From assembly GCF_914767665.1 (NCBI RefSeq), contig NC_059503.1, positions 2,728,001 to 2,792,000 of the forward strand: 64,000 nucleotides of DNA, given 5' to 3'. The stretch's first letter is position 1, and each line of letters opens with the position of its first letter. The DNA comes from Harmonia axyridis (lineage: Eukaryota > Arthropoda > Insecta > Coleoptera > Coccinellidae). Below, piece by piece: positions 37,410-50,430 of this stretch. Below the pieces are notes generated by a model. The model had not been told where the DNA came from, did no database searches, and saw only the letters and a list, made by a program, of their open reading frames with translations. The position numbers and the translations under genes are program-made.

Positions 37410-39616
37410 CTGTGGAAAAATGAATATCATCAAAATGACTTACTAAAGTGAAACATTCTTAGAAGTATAAATAGAAAGTATGGAATTTTTTAATAAGATA
37501 AGCAATTCATTTGTTATTCCATTCAATTAAACTGAAAAGAACTCGTGAAACTTTGGAAAATAAAATCGTTTGTAGTATGTGATTGCATACGAATGGAAAA
37601 TGTCAATTTTTCCAAGAAATTTAATAGAGTCCAAAGGAAAAAATTTGAATTTCGCGGTAAAAACCATATGTAGAACAATCGTAAACAATCACAATTGACA
37701 GGACGATTCAATAAAATTACTCGATTTTCCCGAAAACCCTCACTTCCATACCTTTTTGATTGAAAATTTGAGATAAAATACCAATCTAGAACGACGAATA
37801 TCCGAATTTTCCTCTATTTATTAGACTTTAACAGAAAATCGTTATCGGTTAGTTCTGTTAGGACCTGTATTTCCATAGAAATGGAAGTCTATCTAGTCTT
37901 ACCTTGATCGAATCCGATGGGGAATACATCTTTACGAAACATTCACATCATTTTAACTTTAAAACGAAACTATTTCACCAATTTCTTTTCATTTGCCATT
38001 CATGTGTTGTTGACCTTGTTATTCCAGTATCAGGCAAGATGCTGTTCTTTTTTATTTTTGTGGATGGACGCAGATGGCGCTGAAGTCCGCGTCGATAATA
38101 CAGAATACAAATGACCCCCCTCAAAAAGAATGATGGAATATTTACTATTTTAAACGAACAATAGAATCTGATAAGAATTATTGGGGTAACAAAGGCAACC
38201 CTCAATCAATATTCAATTTCAGACTCACTGGAGTTAATAAGTCGCATTAGTTGATAATTCTGATAAAGTTTTCAGATAAGGAAAGTAGAGGACGCGGTCA
38301 TCTTGCATTTTTGAACAATTTGACTATTATGAATTGAGTGTAATGGAGAAGGAGGAATTGGTTTCACGCTCAGAAATGCACTTCAAGCGTTGGAATGGAG
38401 TATATATAAACAAATTTGACGACTTGACGCTTTTGTAACATGTAATTTATTAAATGCCACACTTCAATCAATAAGGTGTATCGTTAGTTGCCTGATATAG
38501 TTACTTTTTCTGAAATTTCTACATTACCACTAAATTCTCTATAATCTCCACGATCGCACAAAAAATATTGCAGTTTATTACTTCATACTCCATGATAAAG
38601 CTTGGCACTTATTAAAATATATTCATGAAGTTAAAATATTAATTTTAGCTGGAAATATAAAATTTAAGGCACCATTCTATTCTTGAATTGTATTCTTATC
38701 CAACCTAAACCCAAGCTATCAGCCCATTCCAATTTCCGCCAGAAATACATGTTTGAAGGTCCCATCTTTTAGTCTAGTTGGAACGACGATCCTGATAACC
38801 AGATACTTCCTCTCTATCAGAGCAACCTGTGGCCCGGTTGTTACAGTCCATCTCACTCTTTTTACCTTCCACTTGTCACAATCTTTGTACCGATCGTTGG
38901 TGTTGTGTTTTGTTTTCTTCATTGTTGTCTGTCACTATCCTGTTGCCATAGAGAATCGACAATAAAATGCAGCTGGTTTTGATCTTGACGAATTAAAACG
39001 TCGCTTTGAGAAATCGGTTTGAAAATCCTATCAATGATTGTGTTTGAACGAAATTTCTGCATTTTGAGCGATAGTGGAAGTGAGTAGTATTATCATTAAC
39101 AGTTATTTTTGAATTTTGCGGTTTTGAAAATATAAATATTTATCAGTGAATTACGGTACTGAGTTTTCTGTGCGACCTGCGAAACTTGGATTGGCTGAGA
39201 TTGTAGAACATAGATATAGGTATCTTATCTTCTAAATGCTAATAATTTAATTATCATTTTAATTGTATTCATGAAATTTGGGGTTTTCAATTGGACAGAG
39301 TGTAATTATTGTACGTGAAAATTTACTACCTTTGTTTTTGATGCTTCAAGGAACATCAGTTCTATAAAATCAAGGTGATGACTATATTCTTATTGTTTAT
39401 TTTTTAAACTTTTCTAGATGCAATTGTTTCCGAATAACTGAGGACATGAAAAGATTCTATTCAAAAAATGTATCCCAGCTTTGATAGTTCTAGAATCTAG
39501 AGAGAGATGAATTTTTGTGATTTTATTCATATAAAAAACCCTTCTATCACTGGCTCAACCAGAGGGTAGGCTTTCGGGTTGTAGCCCCAAAATTATAGAC
39601 TATTTTCATTTAATTA
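37410..39616. other. Upstream of the FBXL6-like gene; no gene recognised
   Basis: This should hold the FBXL6-like promoter, near 37.4-38.1 kb. Overlapping short frames on both strands at 38719-38965 show no family resemblance. No repeats stood out. Confidence 0.5.
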
Positions 39617-40199
39617 TACAGGCTGTTCTTGAACTGACAGATTCCTCGGATCATTTTAGGAAAAAAGTCCTATAAACATAGGTCCGTTAAAGCTTTGTTT
39701 TCGAGATACAGGGTATTAAAGTTTGATTTTCTTCAAATTTTTTTCTCGTAGTACCTTCCCTTCACTATATATTCAACTAAAATTTGGCATGGATATTTCC
39801 ATTCAAAGTGTTCATCATATGCTAATTTTGAATAATAATCTACAGGGTGATATTTTTTTCTAGAACAGAGCCCGCTTCTTTCCTCTAGAATTTTTAGTGG
39901 ACCGCTGGTAGTTTAGAAAAATGTAAACAAAAATTTGGCCGAGTTCTACACTTTTTAGATACTTGTAGTTTTGTAGTATTTGCTTGTGATTTCGAGAAAA
40001 CAATTCTCTAGTAATCCTCAGAAAAATCATAATTATTATAAAGATCCAGTAGCGAAAATTAATAAGGATTCAATAAACAATAATCATCACAAAAAAGTAG
40101 GGCTACAAGAAACATCCTGTATCTCATGTTTATAGGACTTTTTTTCTTATCATTATCCAAGAAATCTATCATTTTCCTTTTCATTTAGGAACACCCTAT
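39617..40199. repeat. Foldback/MITE family 2, copy 1
   Basis: The terminal segments are inverted copies of each other. On the left are acaggctgttctt, gtcctataaacat and gagatacagggt. On the right are cctgtatctcatg, tttataggactttt and gaacaccctata. The interior (acagagcccgcttctttcct, ctggtagtttagaaaaatgt) is shared with a second copy at 58641-59150. No coding capacity. Confidence 0.7.
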
Positions 40200-41412
40200 A
40201 TAATTTTAAGACAAATTCTCCAAAGTTGAAAGGGAATTGCAAAATTGAATCAAACGATTGCTGTCATATAATATTCTATCCACAGACTAGTCTTAGTTTT
40301 TGTGGTTATTCGATCTGTCGTATAACTATTTCATCATTATGAATTGTTCAGTTAAATCCCCCCAAACAAAATTCTGGCTACGCCACTGTCTGTTTGAAAC
40401 ACCACGCTCTGATATTTATTTTGTGATTTTTCCATCGGATTTTCTAGATTTTTTTTCAGAAGTAATCGAATACCACAGGAAAATTATTTTGCAAGTTTAA
40501 CAGACCGCAAAAATTGATAGCAACTATTTTCATTATTACATTTAATTTTTCCTGTCTCAGCTGATAACGACAAAGGAAATGGGAAATTCTGTGTAGAATT
40601 ACACTTGTTATTTGCTTTTTCACGTGCCTTCGAATCGGAGAATGCCTAGTTAATAATTAATTCTATCATCTATTGAATTTCCAAATTATCGTGCTCCCAC
40701 ATTTCAGTGCTTCGAATAGGTAATCAATTCAATTGTTTCCTTATCGTTTCTGGAGTGTTCTGTGACGAAATAGCTTTTCCTTCAATTTTTAACGATAAGG
40801 AAAATGGAATACTTTTCCATCGAATAATTTTATAACAACAATGGATTTGATTCGTTACTGATATGATCGAACCTGGTGCAATTGGAAAAGTGAGTATTTT
40901 CCTAATATCCTACAATTCAACGAATCCATTTGAATTGTTTTCAATGTAGGTACCTATCTAATATCGGCTTGATTTTTCAATACAAAGTTTGAATTTTGGA
41001 GTGCGTAAAATTCGATAATCGAATGAAAAATTTTCTTGCAGATATTTTCTCGATGCCATTTATTTGATCGGTTGGTATAAAAATAAAGCATTGATCCATC
41101 CATAAATATAAGAGGTAGAAAATCAAGGAATAAAATTTGAAGATTTCTTAGCAACTACGAATTCAAAGGAAATGAGATTTTGCAGTTAGATGTAAAATAA
41201 AAATCCCAAACCTTATTCAAAATATCAGCTGTGTTCCCATTTAAAATAACATAACTTTGGTTCATAGCTTCGTAATTAAAAATCTTGCTGAAAATACGAG
41301 CACGCCACTGGATTCTACTTAAAAAAGTCATCAGTATCAGTATTATTGGAGATATAATCTCTTCTGGTTTAAATGTTGTAGTGATCAAACATCGAAATTT
41401 GCCCACCTTGTA
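40200..41412. other. Gene-free stretch
   Basis: AT-rich sequence with no supported open frame, RNA gene or repeat that I could recognise. Confidence 0.5.
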
Positions 41413-42335
41413 AAGGGTGTTTTTTTTAGAGCTATAGAACTTTAAATTGCAATAAAACAACGATGGATTATTCGATTGACATGAATTTTATTTATCCGCA
41501 AGATAATCTTGTGGCATTACATTTTAAATATGATTTCTGGCATATGACCGCCACGGCTGGCTCGGATGTAGTCCAATCTGAACGTTCAATTTTCGATGAC
41601 ATTTTCCAAGATTTGTGGCAGTATATCGGCAATAACACGGCGAATGTTGTCTTCCAAATGGTCAAGGGGTTGTGGCTCATCCGCATAGACCAATGATTTT
41701 ACATACAGAAAGTAGTCTAGCGGTATTAAATCACAAGATCTTGGAGTCCAATTCACAGGTCCAAAACGTGAAATTAGGCGGTCACCAAACGTGTCTTTCA
41801 ATAAATCGATTGTGGCACGAGCTGTGTGACATGTTGCGCCGTCTTGTTGGAACCACAGCTCCTGGACATCATGGTTGTTCAATTCAAGAATGAAAAAATT
41901 GGTAATCATGGCTCTATACCGATCACCATCGACTATAACGTTCTGGCCATCATCGTTTTTGAAGAAGTACGGACCAATGATTCCACCAGGCCATAAAGCG
42001 CACCAAACAGTCAGTTTTTCTGGATGTAACGGTGTTTCGACATACACTTGAGGATTAGCTTCACTCCAAATGCAGCAGTTTTGTTTGTTGAAGTAGCCAT
42101 TCAACCAGAAGTGCGCTTCATCGCTAATGGACGTAGTGCGCGATACGTATTCCGCACATAACCATTTTTTTAGAAATAAAATTGCACTATTTGCAAGCGT
42201 TGTTCAGGCGTGAGTCGATTCATGATGAATTGCCAAACCAAACTGAGAATAAATCACTTGACAGCTGTTAAAACGGTTGCCATCTTGAAAAGTATTGCCA
42301 ACTCAAAGTTATATACCTCGAAAAAAAACACCCTA
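41413..42335 (-). mobile_element. DD41D (rosa-like) mariner deletion derivative, copy B
   Basis: The copy is 923 bp, flanked by TA (41411-41412, 42336-42337), with ends AAGGGTGTTTTTTTTAGAGC and cctcgaaaaaaaacaccc. The minus strand encodes NGYFNKQNCCIWSE, FQQDGATCHTA and CDLIPLDYFL, then a small deletion before VKSLVYAD. The 5' junction is the short type, cgtccatt|agcgatg, 11 bases shorter than in copies A, D, F, G and H. Confidence 0.9.
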
Positions 42336-43246
42336 TACAAAGTTGGTTCCTTGAATATTAGTTTTTAATCATTGCTAAATATTTGTGGCGAATATTCTAT
42401 AGATTCAATTTCGCATTGCCAAATAAAATTATCGCCTATCTATGAATAATATTGATTAAATAAGTTAGATATCTGCGAAATCGGGCGCATTTCAATTCTC
42501 CTCGGTATTATAACAATAAAAATTGGAATTTCTAATTGAGATTAATCACCCCTGCTCGTTAATCTCAAGAATTAGAATAGACGTAATAATTGCTATTCAA
42601 GCCTGCCACTTTCAACTACTTTTACTTAATCGATAAAATATACCATAATCACCGATTGTTGATGAAATAAGCTCATTAAAATATGGAAGCAACGCGTTTG
42701 TTGATAATGGATTAATTTTCGAGAAATTTTTCTCTATGAACCAACAGTTAGAATCCTTCGAGAAATCATACAAGTCTTATTATTTTTGAATGATTGGATC
42801 ACCAAGGATTCAATTCTATATTTATATTCCATTTATTTTGAATACTAAATGAAACAATTTTTTTTGACTCATTGTTATTATTTTTTCGGCGACAGCTTTC
42901 AAGACTTTCATACTCCATTTAGCGATAAATTAAACAATATCGATCTTTCTTATTGTTCCTGTTTTAGCTTCAAAGTCAACAAGCTATTGTTAGAGAATTA
43001 ACATATTTGCCACTTATCTGTGTAAATATAGTGTTAAGTCGACAATCGCAACCCAAACAAGAGTTTTGTCTGCGAATAGCAAAGATAATTGTTTGAAACA
43101 ATTTCCGTATTATCCGAAATTAGAAATATTCATTTGCTATTGTTTTCGATACATAACTCTTCACTCAATAAGTCTCAGACCCAACCAGTAAAAACACATT
43201 TTTTCTCCACTCCAAAATTCCCCTAACTTTTGAATACTAGAAAATA
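42336..43246. other. Gene-free stretch between mariner copies B and C
   Basis: AT-rich sequence, no supported feature. Confidence 0.5.
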
Positions 43247-44158
43247 TAGGGTGTTTTTTTCGAGGTATATAACTTTAAGTTGGCATTACTGTTCAAGATG
43301 GCGACCGATTTAACAGCTGTCAAGTGATTTATTCTCAGTTTGGTTTGGCAATTCACGCCTGAACAACGCTTGAAAATATTGCAATTTCATTTCGAAAATA
43401 ATGGTTCTGTGCGGAATACGTATCGCGCACTACGTCCATTAGCGATGAAGCGCACTTCTGGTTGAATGGCTACGTCAACAAACAAAACTACCGCATTTGG
43501 AGTGAAGCTAAGACTCAAGTGTATGTCGAAACACCATTACATCCAGAAAAACTGACTGTTTGGTGCGCTTTATGGGCTGGTGGAATCATTGGTCCGTACT
43601 TCTTCAAAAACGATGATGGCCAGAACGTTACAGTCAATGGTGATCGGTATAGAGCCGTGATTACTAACTTTTTCATTCCTGAATTGAACAACCATGATGT
43701 CCAGGAGCTGTGGTTCCAACAAGACGGCGCAACATGTCACACAGCTCGTGCCACAATCGATTTATTGAAAGACACATTTGGTGACCGCCTAATTTCACGT
43801 TTTGGACCTGTGAATTGGCCTCCAAGATCTTGTGATTTAACAACGCTAGACTACTTTTTGTGGGGCTATGTAAAGTCATTGGTCTATGCGGATAAGCCAC
43901 AAACCCTTGACCATTTGGAAGACAACATTCGCCGTGTTATTGCCGATATACGGCCACAAATGTTGGAAAAAGTCATCGAAAATTGGACGTCTAGATTGGA
44001 CTATATCCGAGCCAGCCGTGGCGGTCATATGCCAGGAATCATATTTAAAATGTAATGCCACAAGATTATCTTGCGGTAAATAAAATTCATGTCAATCGAA
44101 TAATCCGTCGTTGTTTTATTGCAATTTAAAGTTCTATAGCTCTAAAAAAAACACCCTT
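43247..44158 (+). mobile_element. DD41D (rosa-like) mariner deletion derivative, copy C
   Basis: The copy is 912 bp, with TA before it (43245-43246) and TC after it, so one duplication base has changed. The ends are TAGGGTGTTTTTTTCGAGG and gctctaaaaaaaacaccc. It has the short-type 11-base-deleted junction shared with copy B. It retains the longest uninterrupted catalytic-domain frame of all copies (43462-44055). Confidence 0.92.
43462..44055 (+). pseudogene. Catalytic-domain remnant of a DD41D transposase in copy C
   Basis: Uninterrupted for 197 codons. The frame also covers the first catalytic Asp just upstream (SDEAHFWLNGY at 43440-43473). It continues through GGIIGPYFFKNDDGQNVTVN, FQQDGATCHTARATIDLL (second Asp), WPPRSCDLTTLDYFLWG (third Asp) and ends GGHMPGIIFKM. 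There are 41 residues between the second and third Asp, the DD41D spacing known from the rosa group. The N-terminal helix-turn-helix region is missing, and the surviving N-terminal fragment (TPEQRLKILQFHFENNGSV) is in another frame. It cannot be a working transposase. Confidence 0.85.
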
Positions 44159-45711
44159 TCTATACTGAAAACGATCACAATATCAATTTTGACAATTTTT
44201 TTAACTTATTCTTTCGAAATTTTATTATTTATCCTCCTGTTTTTTTTTTAAATGAATAAGTTTCTTTACTGCGTTGGTGCAATTCATATGAAGTTGTCAA
44301 ACCGTTGCAACTTTCAGTTAGAATTTCTATAACGATTATGGAAATCTGACTAAGCCGAGCACTTGCATTTTTAATAGAATTTTATCGACCACAGAACAGA
44401 ATGGTTCCGTGTTTTTTGTTCGACAAATCTGGGCTTGGTATTTATTCATTACGTTACTTGATTCTGTTGCGAAAGAAATGATTATGTATAGAAATCAGTG
44501 TTGTTAGAGAAAGGATAGGTAATGTTCAAGTTTGATAATGGAGACTATTGTCAAATTGAATTTAGATAAATTGATAGCCAGTTTACAAAACCAATATTGC
44601 GGTGAGTGTCAAGATTAAGTAAATAATAATAATAATAATATCCATAGAAACTCATTTTTTTCTCTTTTCTGGAGCCACAATCTTTAGGTGTTTTCTTTAG
44701 AAAATAATTTGATTTTGATAATTGTGGAGAGTTTTCCAATAAGAGGTTTCATTTGGATAAAAAAAAACAGTTTATTTTAAGAGAAATCAATGAATGTTTA
44801 TTTCATTGTGAACAGAAAGATATGTATGCCTTTGACGATGAAAAACAATATCAGCCAAATGGTTGCAATGGCTACGGCTGCAGCACCATATCCTTGTCAT
44901 GAAATTCGCACATTTGAGACAGTATGTCCTCGATAACTTCACGAATTCCATCATTAACGTCTTGAATCGAAGTATAATAGTGTTAAATCACAAGAATTTT
45001 AACAATTTCAATGCGTTGTTGAAGCATTTAACGTTTCATTTTTATTATATTGATGGCCTCTTTAAATGACAAATATCACAGCCTCAAAAATTACAGATAG
45101 CGGGCTATTCAAAATGAAACTTAAATTCCTTTACATCGAAGAGAAAATAAAAATCTTTCTCTTCAGTTTGGAGCCTTCCAACTTCATAAATAATCATCAT
45201 AAAAACAACAATACAAACTCTATCAATCTAAAAACCAGGTCATATTTGTATTCCGTCCATTTTCAGAAACAAATTGCATAGAAAATTGGATCAGACATAA
45301 ATAACAACGTTTATTGCTGTCGATTAATACAGATTCATTTTTCAATGGGCATTTGGCTAATTGTTTGATTCGGATAAACGAATATAACAATAATTTCTAT
45401 GACCCACTTGGGTCAGATAATGTTTTCAATGGATTAGTCGGACAAGAAGAATTGCTTTAGGCATCATTAACTTTCCTATGGTAGCCGTATTCGTAATGTA
45501 TGTGTGCCAATTATAAGTAGCAAATGACTTTTAATTCTAATATGTTCAACGCCACTCAACTAGCTTCTGTTGAAGATGTGAGGAAGTTGATAGGTATTTG
45601 AGATATTTCATTTTGAATTTCCCTCTATCTGGTCACTTTTGAAGCTGTCGTTTTTTGATATAACTAAAAATGGAACTATACACGCTTCAACAATGAATTG
45701 AAATTGTTATA
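44159..45711. other. Gene-free stretch between mariner copies C and D
   Basis: AT-rich sequence. The only feature is a short (aat)n run at about 44620-44641. Confidence 0.5.
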
Positions 45712-46619
45712 TAGGGTGTTTTTTTCGAGGTATATAACTTTAAGTTGGCATTACTGTTCAAGATGGCGACCGATTCAACAGTAGTCAAGTGATTTATTCT
45801 CAGTTTGGTTTGGTAATTCATCATGAATAGACTCACGCCTGAACAACGCTTGCAAATAGTGCAATTTTATTTCGAAAATAATGTTTCTGTGCGGAATACG
45901 TATCGCGCACTACGTCCATTTTATTTTGTTTAACGATGAAGCGCACTTCTGGTTGAATGGCTACGTCAACAAACAAAACTGCCGCATTTCGAATGAAGCT
46001 AATTCTCAAGTGTATGTCGAAACACCGTTACATCCAGAAAAACTGACTGTTTGGTGCACTTTATGGGCTGGTGGAATCATTGGTCCGTACTTCTTCAAAA
46101 ACGATGATGGCCAGAACGTTACAGTCAATGGTGATCGGTATAGAGCCATGATTACTAACTTTTTCATTCCTGAATTGAACAACCATGATGTCCAGGAGCT
46201 GTGGTTCCAACAAGACGGCGCAACATGCCACAATCGATTTATTGAAAGACACGTTTGGTGACCGCCTAATTTCACGTTTTGGCCTCCAAGATCTTGTGAT
46301 TTAACACAGCTAGACTACTTTCTGTGGGGCTATGTAAAGTCATTGGTCTATGCGGATAAGCCACAAACCCTTGACCATTTGGAAGACAACATTCGCCGTG
46401 TTATTGCCGATATACGGCCACAAATGTTGGAAAAAGTAATCGAAAATTGGACGTCCAGATTGGACTACATCCGAGTGAGCCATGGCGGTCATATGCCAGA
46501 AATCATATTTAAAATGTAGTGCCACAAGATTATCTTGCGGAAAAATAAAATTCATGTCAATCGAATAAGCCGTTGTTTTATTTCAATTCAAAGTTCTATA
46601 GCTCTAAAAAAACACCCTT
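45712..46619 (+). mobile_element. DD41D (rosa-like) mariner deletion derivative, copy D
   Basis: The copy is 908 bp with a clean TA duplication (45710-45711, 46620-46621). It has the long-type junction (cgtccattttattttgttt). The first Asp context reads FNDEAHFWLNG. A small deletion at CHN|RFIERHVW shifts the frame after the second Asp, and another removes part of the FGPVN segment. The N-terminal fragment reads MNRLTPEQRLQIVQFYFENN. Confidence 0.92.
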
Positions 46620-47480
46620 TAATTGAGGATGACATCTTATGATTGTAAATTCATGAGTGTACGATCAACGTCTTAGCCCTTCAAGAATATCAAATAACAA
46701 AACCTGTCTTGTGAACCTTATGCAATTTTATTTATAAATAATTAAACAATTTCTGTTTGGTGACCACTTATACCCATCACTTTGCTGTGGGCCACCCTGT
46801 GCGTAAATTCCACGAAGGATGGTATCACCAGAACCATGGAATTTCATTTCCAATGAATAAGTTGTCAAAAGCATGTGTTTGAGGCCAGGGGTGGATCCAG
46901 GATTTCTTCCAGGAGGGGTTGGGGCGCAAAATAGGTAGCACATGCACATGAAAATGAAAAAAAGGTCTTTTTTCCATTTTCAACATGCATCATTCAACCA
47001 GCCCCTGCGCAAGCCACCCCATATGTGCCGCCCCTGTTTGAGGATTTTTAAAGTTCCATTGCCAACTTTTGCCACAATGTCAATGTTGTTCAGATTGCAA
47101 CTAAAAAAACCTTCTATCTTCGATTGTCATAACAATAGAACCGATCGATATCAAGCCGCCTCTAATTATGGTACTTTATGCGCCTTATCACCTAGCGAAA
47201 AATTCAGACGACCTTGATCATCGCCAATCTATCGAATTCCTACTCCTCTAAACCGTTATCCGTCCATTTCGAGCCGATGAGTGCTGCGACGTACACCCAT
47301 CGCTTGACGACTCCAGTTGACATTTACCGTCACGCCATTTGACGTCCTTTTCGTTTGCAGGAACCACAGAACCATTGACCCGGATAGCAGCACCATCAAG
47401 AGAGAGAATCGATATTCTTCCACAAGTATTACTTTCCACCTAGAAGTCACCGATGCGTCCTGCAGCCATTGTAACGTTAT
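46620..47480. other. Gene-free stretch upstream of a candidate exon
   Basis: No feature supported. Base composition becomes less AT-rich from about 47.2 kb, in line with a promoter or 5' UTR region for the exon at 47713. Confidence 0.4.
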
Positions 47481-47712
47481 AACGCCATCCAAGTGTGGAG
47501 AGACTGGTGAAACGAACTCCGACGATCTCTTGTGAGACAGGCGAAGACGTTAAACCCAAGCCGGAGTCAGTTTTCGATCGCGACACGGTCTGAACGCACC
47601 TACCTGCTGCTGTGATCACAATTCAGTGCCTCGCGTCGCGCCGAACAGGTAGTTGGTGAACTCTGTGCTCGACGTTTACTAGTTTTTACCGTTCTATGAC
47701 CGTGTGAATGAC

Positions 47713-47857
47713 ATGGAGGATGTCGCTATCGGCGATTGGCCAACGGATTGGCCCGGCCAGACCCTGGATCTGAACGGGAGCAACTCCTGGCTGCCTGCCT
47801 ATGGCTTCCAGACGCCTTCAGCCCTGCTGGAAAGGGATGACTTCATCGGCAGCCCAG
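47713..47857 (+). CDS. Probable first coding exon of an unidentified gene
   Basis: An ATG at 47713 opens a frame beginning MEDVAIGDWPTDWPG and continuing LDLNGSNSWLPAYGFQTPSA to DDFIGSP, where a GTAGGT donor follows AGCCCAG at 47857. It sits in a locally GC- and CpG-richer block (about 47.2-47.9 kb) unlike the surrounding AT-rich, transposon-laden DNA, and the codons look like host-gene usage. No later exon could be joined to it in the window, so the gene would continue to the right with a long intron. I do not recognise the family. A non-coding explanation is not excluded. Confidence 0.5.
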
Positions 47858-48429
47858 GTAGGTCGATCTATTTGTTGATGATGATGCTGGCAGATATGGA
47901 ATGTGGCTTGATTCGGGTCGGGTCCGGAAACGACGAAGGATTTGTTTGTTTTTCGAAATTGGGGTTCTTCAAGGTTCAATTCTTGTCCCCATTCACTTCT
48001 TTTTTGTGCGTATACGCGATCTCGCAGATGTGTAGTGCTTACTAATACCAAAAATTGTGTTTATTTAAGAAAACGTTACCTAAAGTACTTGAAATAAAGG
48101 ATTTTCCAGTGATACGTGGTGGAAAATCTATCATATCTCAGAAAATTTTTCATCATATCAATTGCCGTTCAAGTGTTGTGTTTTCGATTAAAACAAAGTC
48201 ATTTTAGTTGAACAGGAATTGGTATCGTTTGAGGAATCGTGTACTTTTTTGTTTTATCATGGTTTTCCTCATGTTTAGTTCGTGAATCATATATTCACAT
48301 AAATTTTGTTTTTTGTACGTGCTCTATGAATATGACTGTTTCTTGTCTTCTTTGTAGGTTGCCATTCAAAAGACGATATTTGTTTGTTGTCAAAATTTGG
48401 CTCTCAAAAATCGGTGAAAATTGAACCTT

Positions 48430-49130
48430 AAAAAAAAACGTTATATCTCGGAAACTATAGGTCACGGACCCCTCGAATAGAAATGTTTTTTGTAGATTAG
48501 GAGTTAATCTATAACATACTAAAATTTAAAATCTGTATCTGGACTCAGCTGAAGATGCCAGCCTGCCAAAAACATAAAATTTTTTTTGAAAATTCTAGTT
48601 TGTACGCTATAACTTCTAAATTAAGAGTCTGATCTGACAACTGAAAGTGTTTTTGTACTCTACGACATCGAATTGACTGATAAAATGGTATTATAGTTTC
48701 ATACCGATAATTTTAATTTTTCATAAAAAAAATGGAAAATGTGCTAAAAAATTTTCTGTCTTCGATTCTCGCAAAATTTGGAATTGGGTTAATTCGAGGC
48801 AGTAACTCATAGCGCCGTTCACTTTTCCATCAAAGCCTTTGTAGTTTTCGAAATTTCGTCACTCAAAGTTGTAAGAAAAAAGGTAAAAATTGGACGTCTA
48901 CAAGAAATATTATATCTCTGAAATTATAGGTTACAGAACCCTAAAATAAAAACGGTTTTTGTAGATCAAGAGTCGATCTATAACATACTAAAATTTCAAG
49001 TCTGTATCTTTCTTCACCGAGAGATGACAAGCTCGTGAAAATTATCAAAATTTTTTCGAAAATTTCGCACAACACCTTATAACTTCTAAAATAATGAACT
49101 GATCACACAGCCGACAACATCTTGTACTGT
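48430..49130 (+). repeat. Two diverged direct repeats about 470 bases apart
   Basis: Segments about 48430-48640 and 48900-49110 share an ordered series of words: atatctc.gaaa.tatagg, ttttttgtaga, atctataacatactaaaatt, gtctgtatct, ataacttctaaa. They look like an old tandem duplication or two copies of one unit. No coding capacity seen. Confidence 0.6.
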
Positions 49131-50430
49131 AAGATTTTATGACTTTTGCTATTTCCTCTATTAGAATCTCCAAATCTTCTTCAGCAAATAGAAGAATCAT
49201 AAGAGAATAATTTATGTCTAGAATTCATAGAACATCTCCCTTACATTCAGGAAGTAGTTTCAAACCACGATTTTTTCCATACAATAATCTGGTTTCCCAG
49301 GCCACCAACGAAAACAATCACGTAAAAACGTGATTCTCCGACGGATGTGTAGCAATATTGAAATCGGTGAAAGGTGAAGCCTCGAAGACTTTTTGTTCGT
49401 TACAACCTGACCTTTATAAAGAAGTGTACGCAAGATCGCTGACTTTCGATAACAATGATAGAAAACTTGAAATTGCTCCGTACTAAAATCAACAACCGAG
49501 ATAAAACACCTACACTTAGCTCTCTACGTCAATGGATACCGTTGTCAAGGACTCTGAAAAGCCATCTCACGTAAATACAGGTGTCCCGAATTGGATGCTC
49601 ACTGAGAGCGTCTCGAGAAGGATGGGAGTTGAAAAAAGGGACTCAATTTTTTTTTGCAACCATGAGATATCGGAAACCAGATCATAGACATCTCGATTCT
49701 GTTTCGATTTAAAGGAGGGCCTTTCTGAAAATTTCTGTTTTAAATATTTCCTCGTCTCAGTTTGTGCTAGAGATATTTCAAAAATTCTTAAACCCTCTCT
49801 TCAGTTTTTACTAAATACATATGTTTTTTTCATTGGCCAATTTACAGTACCTTCTCGATAGATTAGTTTATGTTTTGATCGTACAAAAATCTTGTAATAT
49901 TATTATCAGTCAACGATAAACGTACAAATTATTTCAACTTATCATTTACATTTCAGACGCCAACGAACCGACATTGTTGTATAAAAAATTGATGAAAGTT
50001 TTATTCTCGGTTTTATTGCGCGTATAAAGGATTCGACGAATTTTCATATCTTCATTTTTCCATTGCCAGTAACATGCAGAGAAAGTACCAATCGACAAAG
50101 TCGTAGGTAGTAAACTGAAGACTTGATAGGCGATTTCTAGCAATTTTACACATAACTATAAATTATTAAATTCCCCGGGGTACAATCCATAAATAATTCA
50201 TTCTAACACCGAGCATCTTTCACCGCTGAAGAATATCGATCTACCGACTAAATAAATCGATTAATCGGCAGCATCTCATCCGAGGCGAAGGACCATAACA
50301 GTCCCGGATGCCCCAGATACATGGTGTCCCAAATTCGATGCTAGCTCTTGAACTATTTATAAGAGTTAGAGAAACGATTTTTATGAAATGATAAGTATCA
50401 AGAAAGCAGTTCATAGATATCTTGATGATG
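49131..50430. other. Gene-free stretch with fragments of a dispersed repeat
   Basis: Words such as caggtgtcccgaattggatgctc (about 49580) and ggtgtcccaaattcgatgct (about 50322) recur, suggesting ends of a dispersed non-coding element. No gene recognised. Confidence 0.4.

Noticed and set aside
38719..38965. Overlapping open frames on both strands near 38.7-39.0 kb
   Set aside because: Low-complexity or basic peptides without known domains or exon signals.
44863..45281. Open frames at 44863-45069 and 45066-45281
   Set aside because: No family resemblance; composition is that of random AT-rich DNA.
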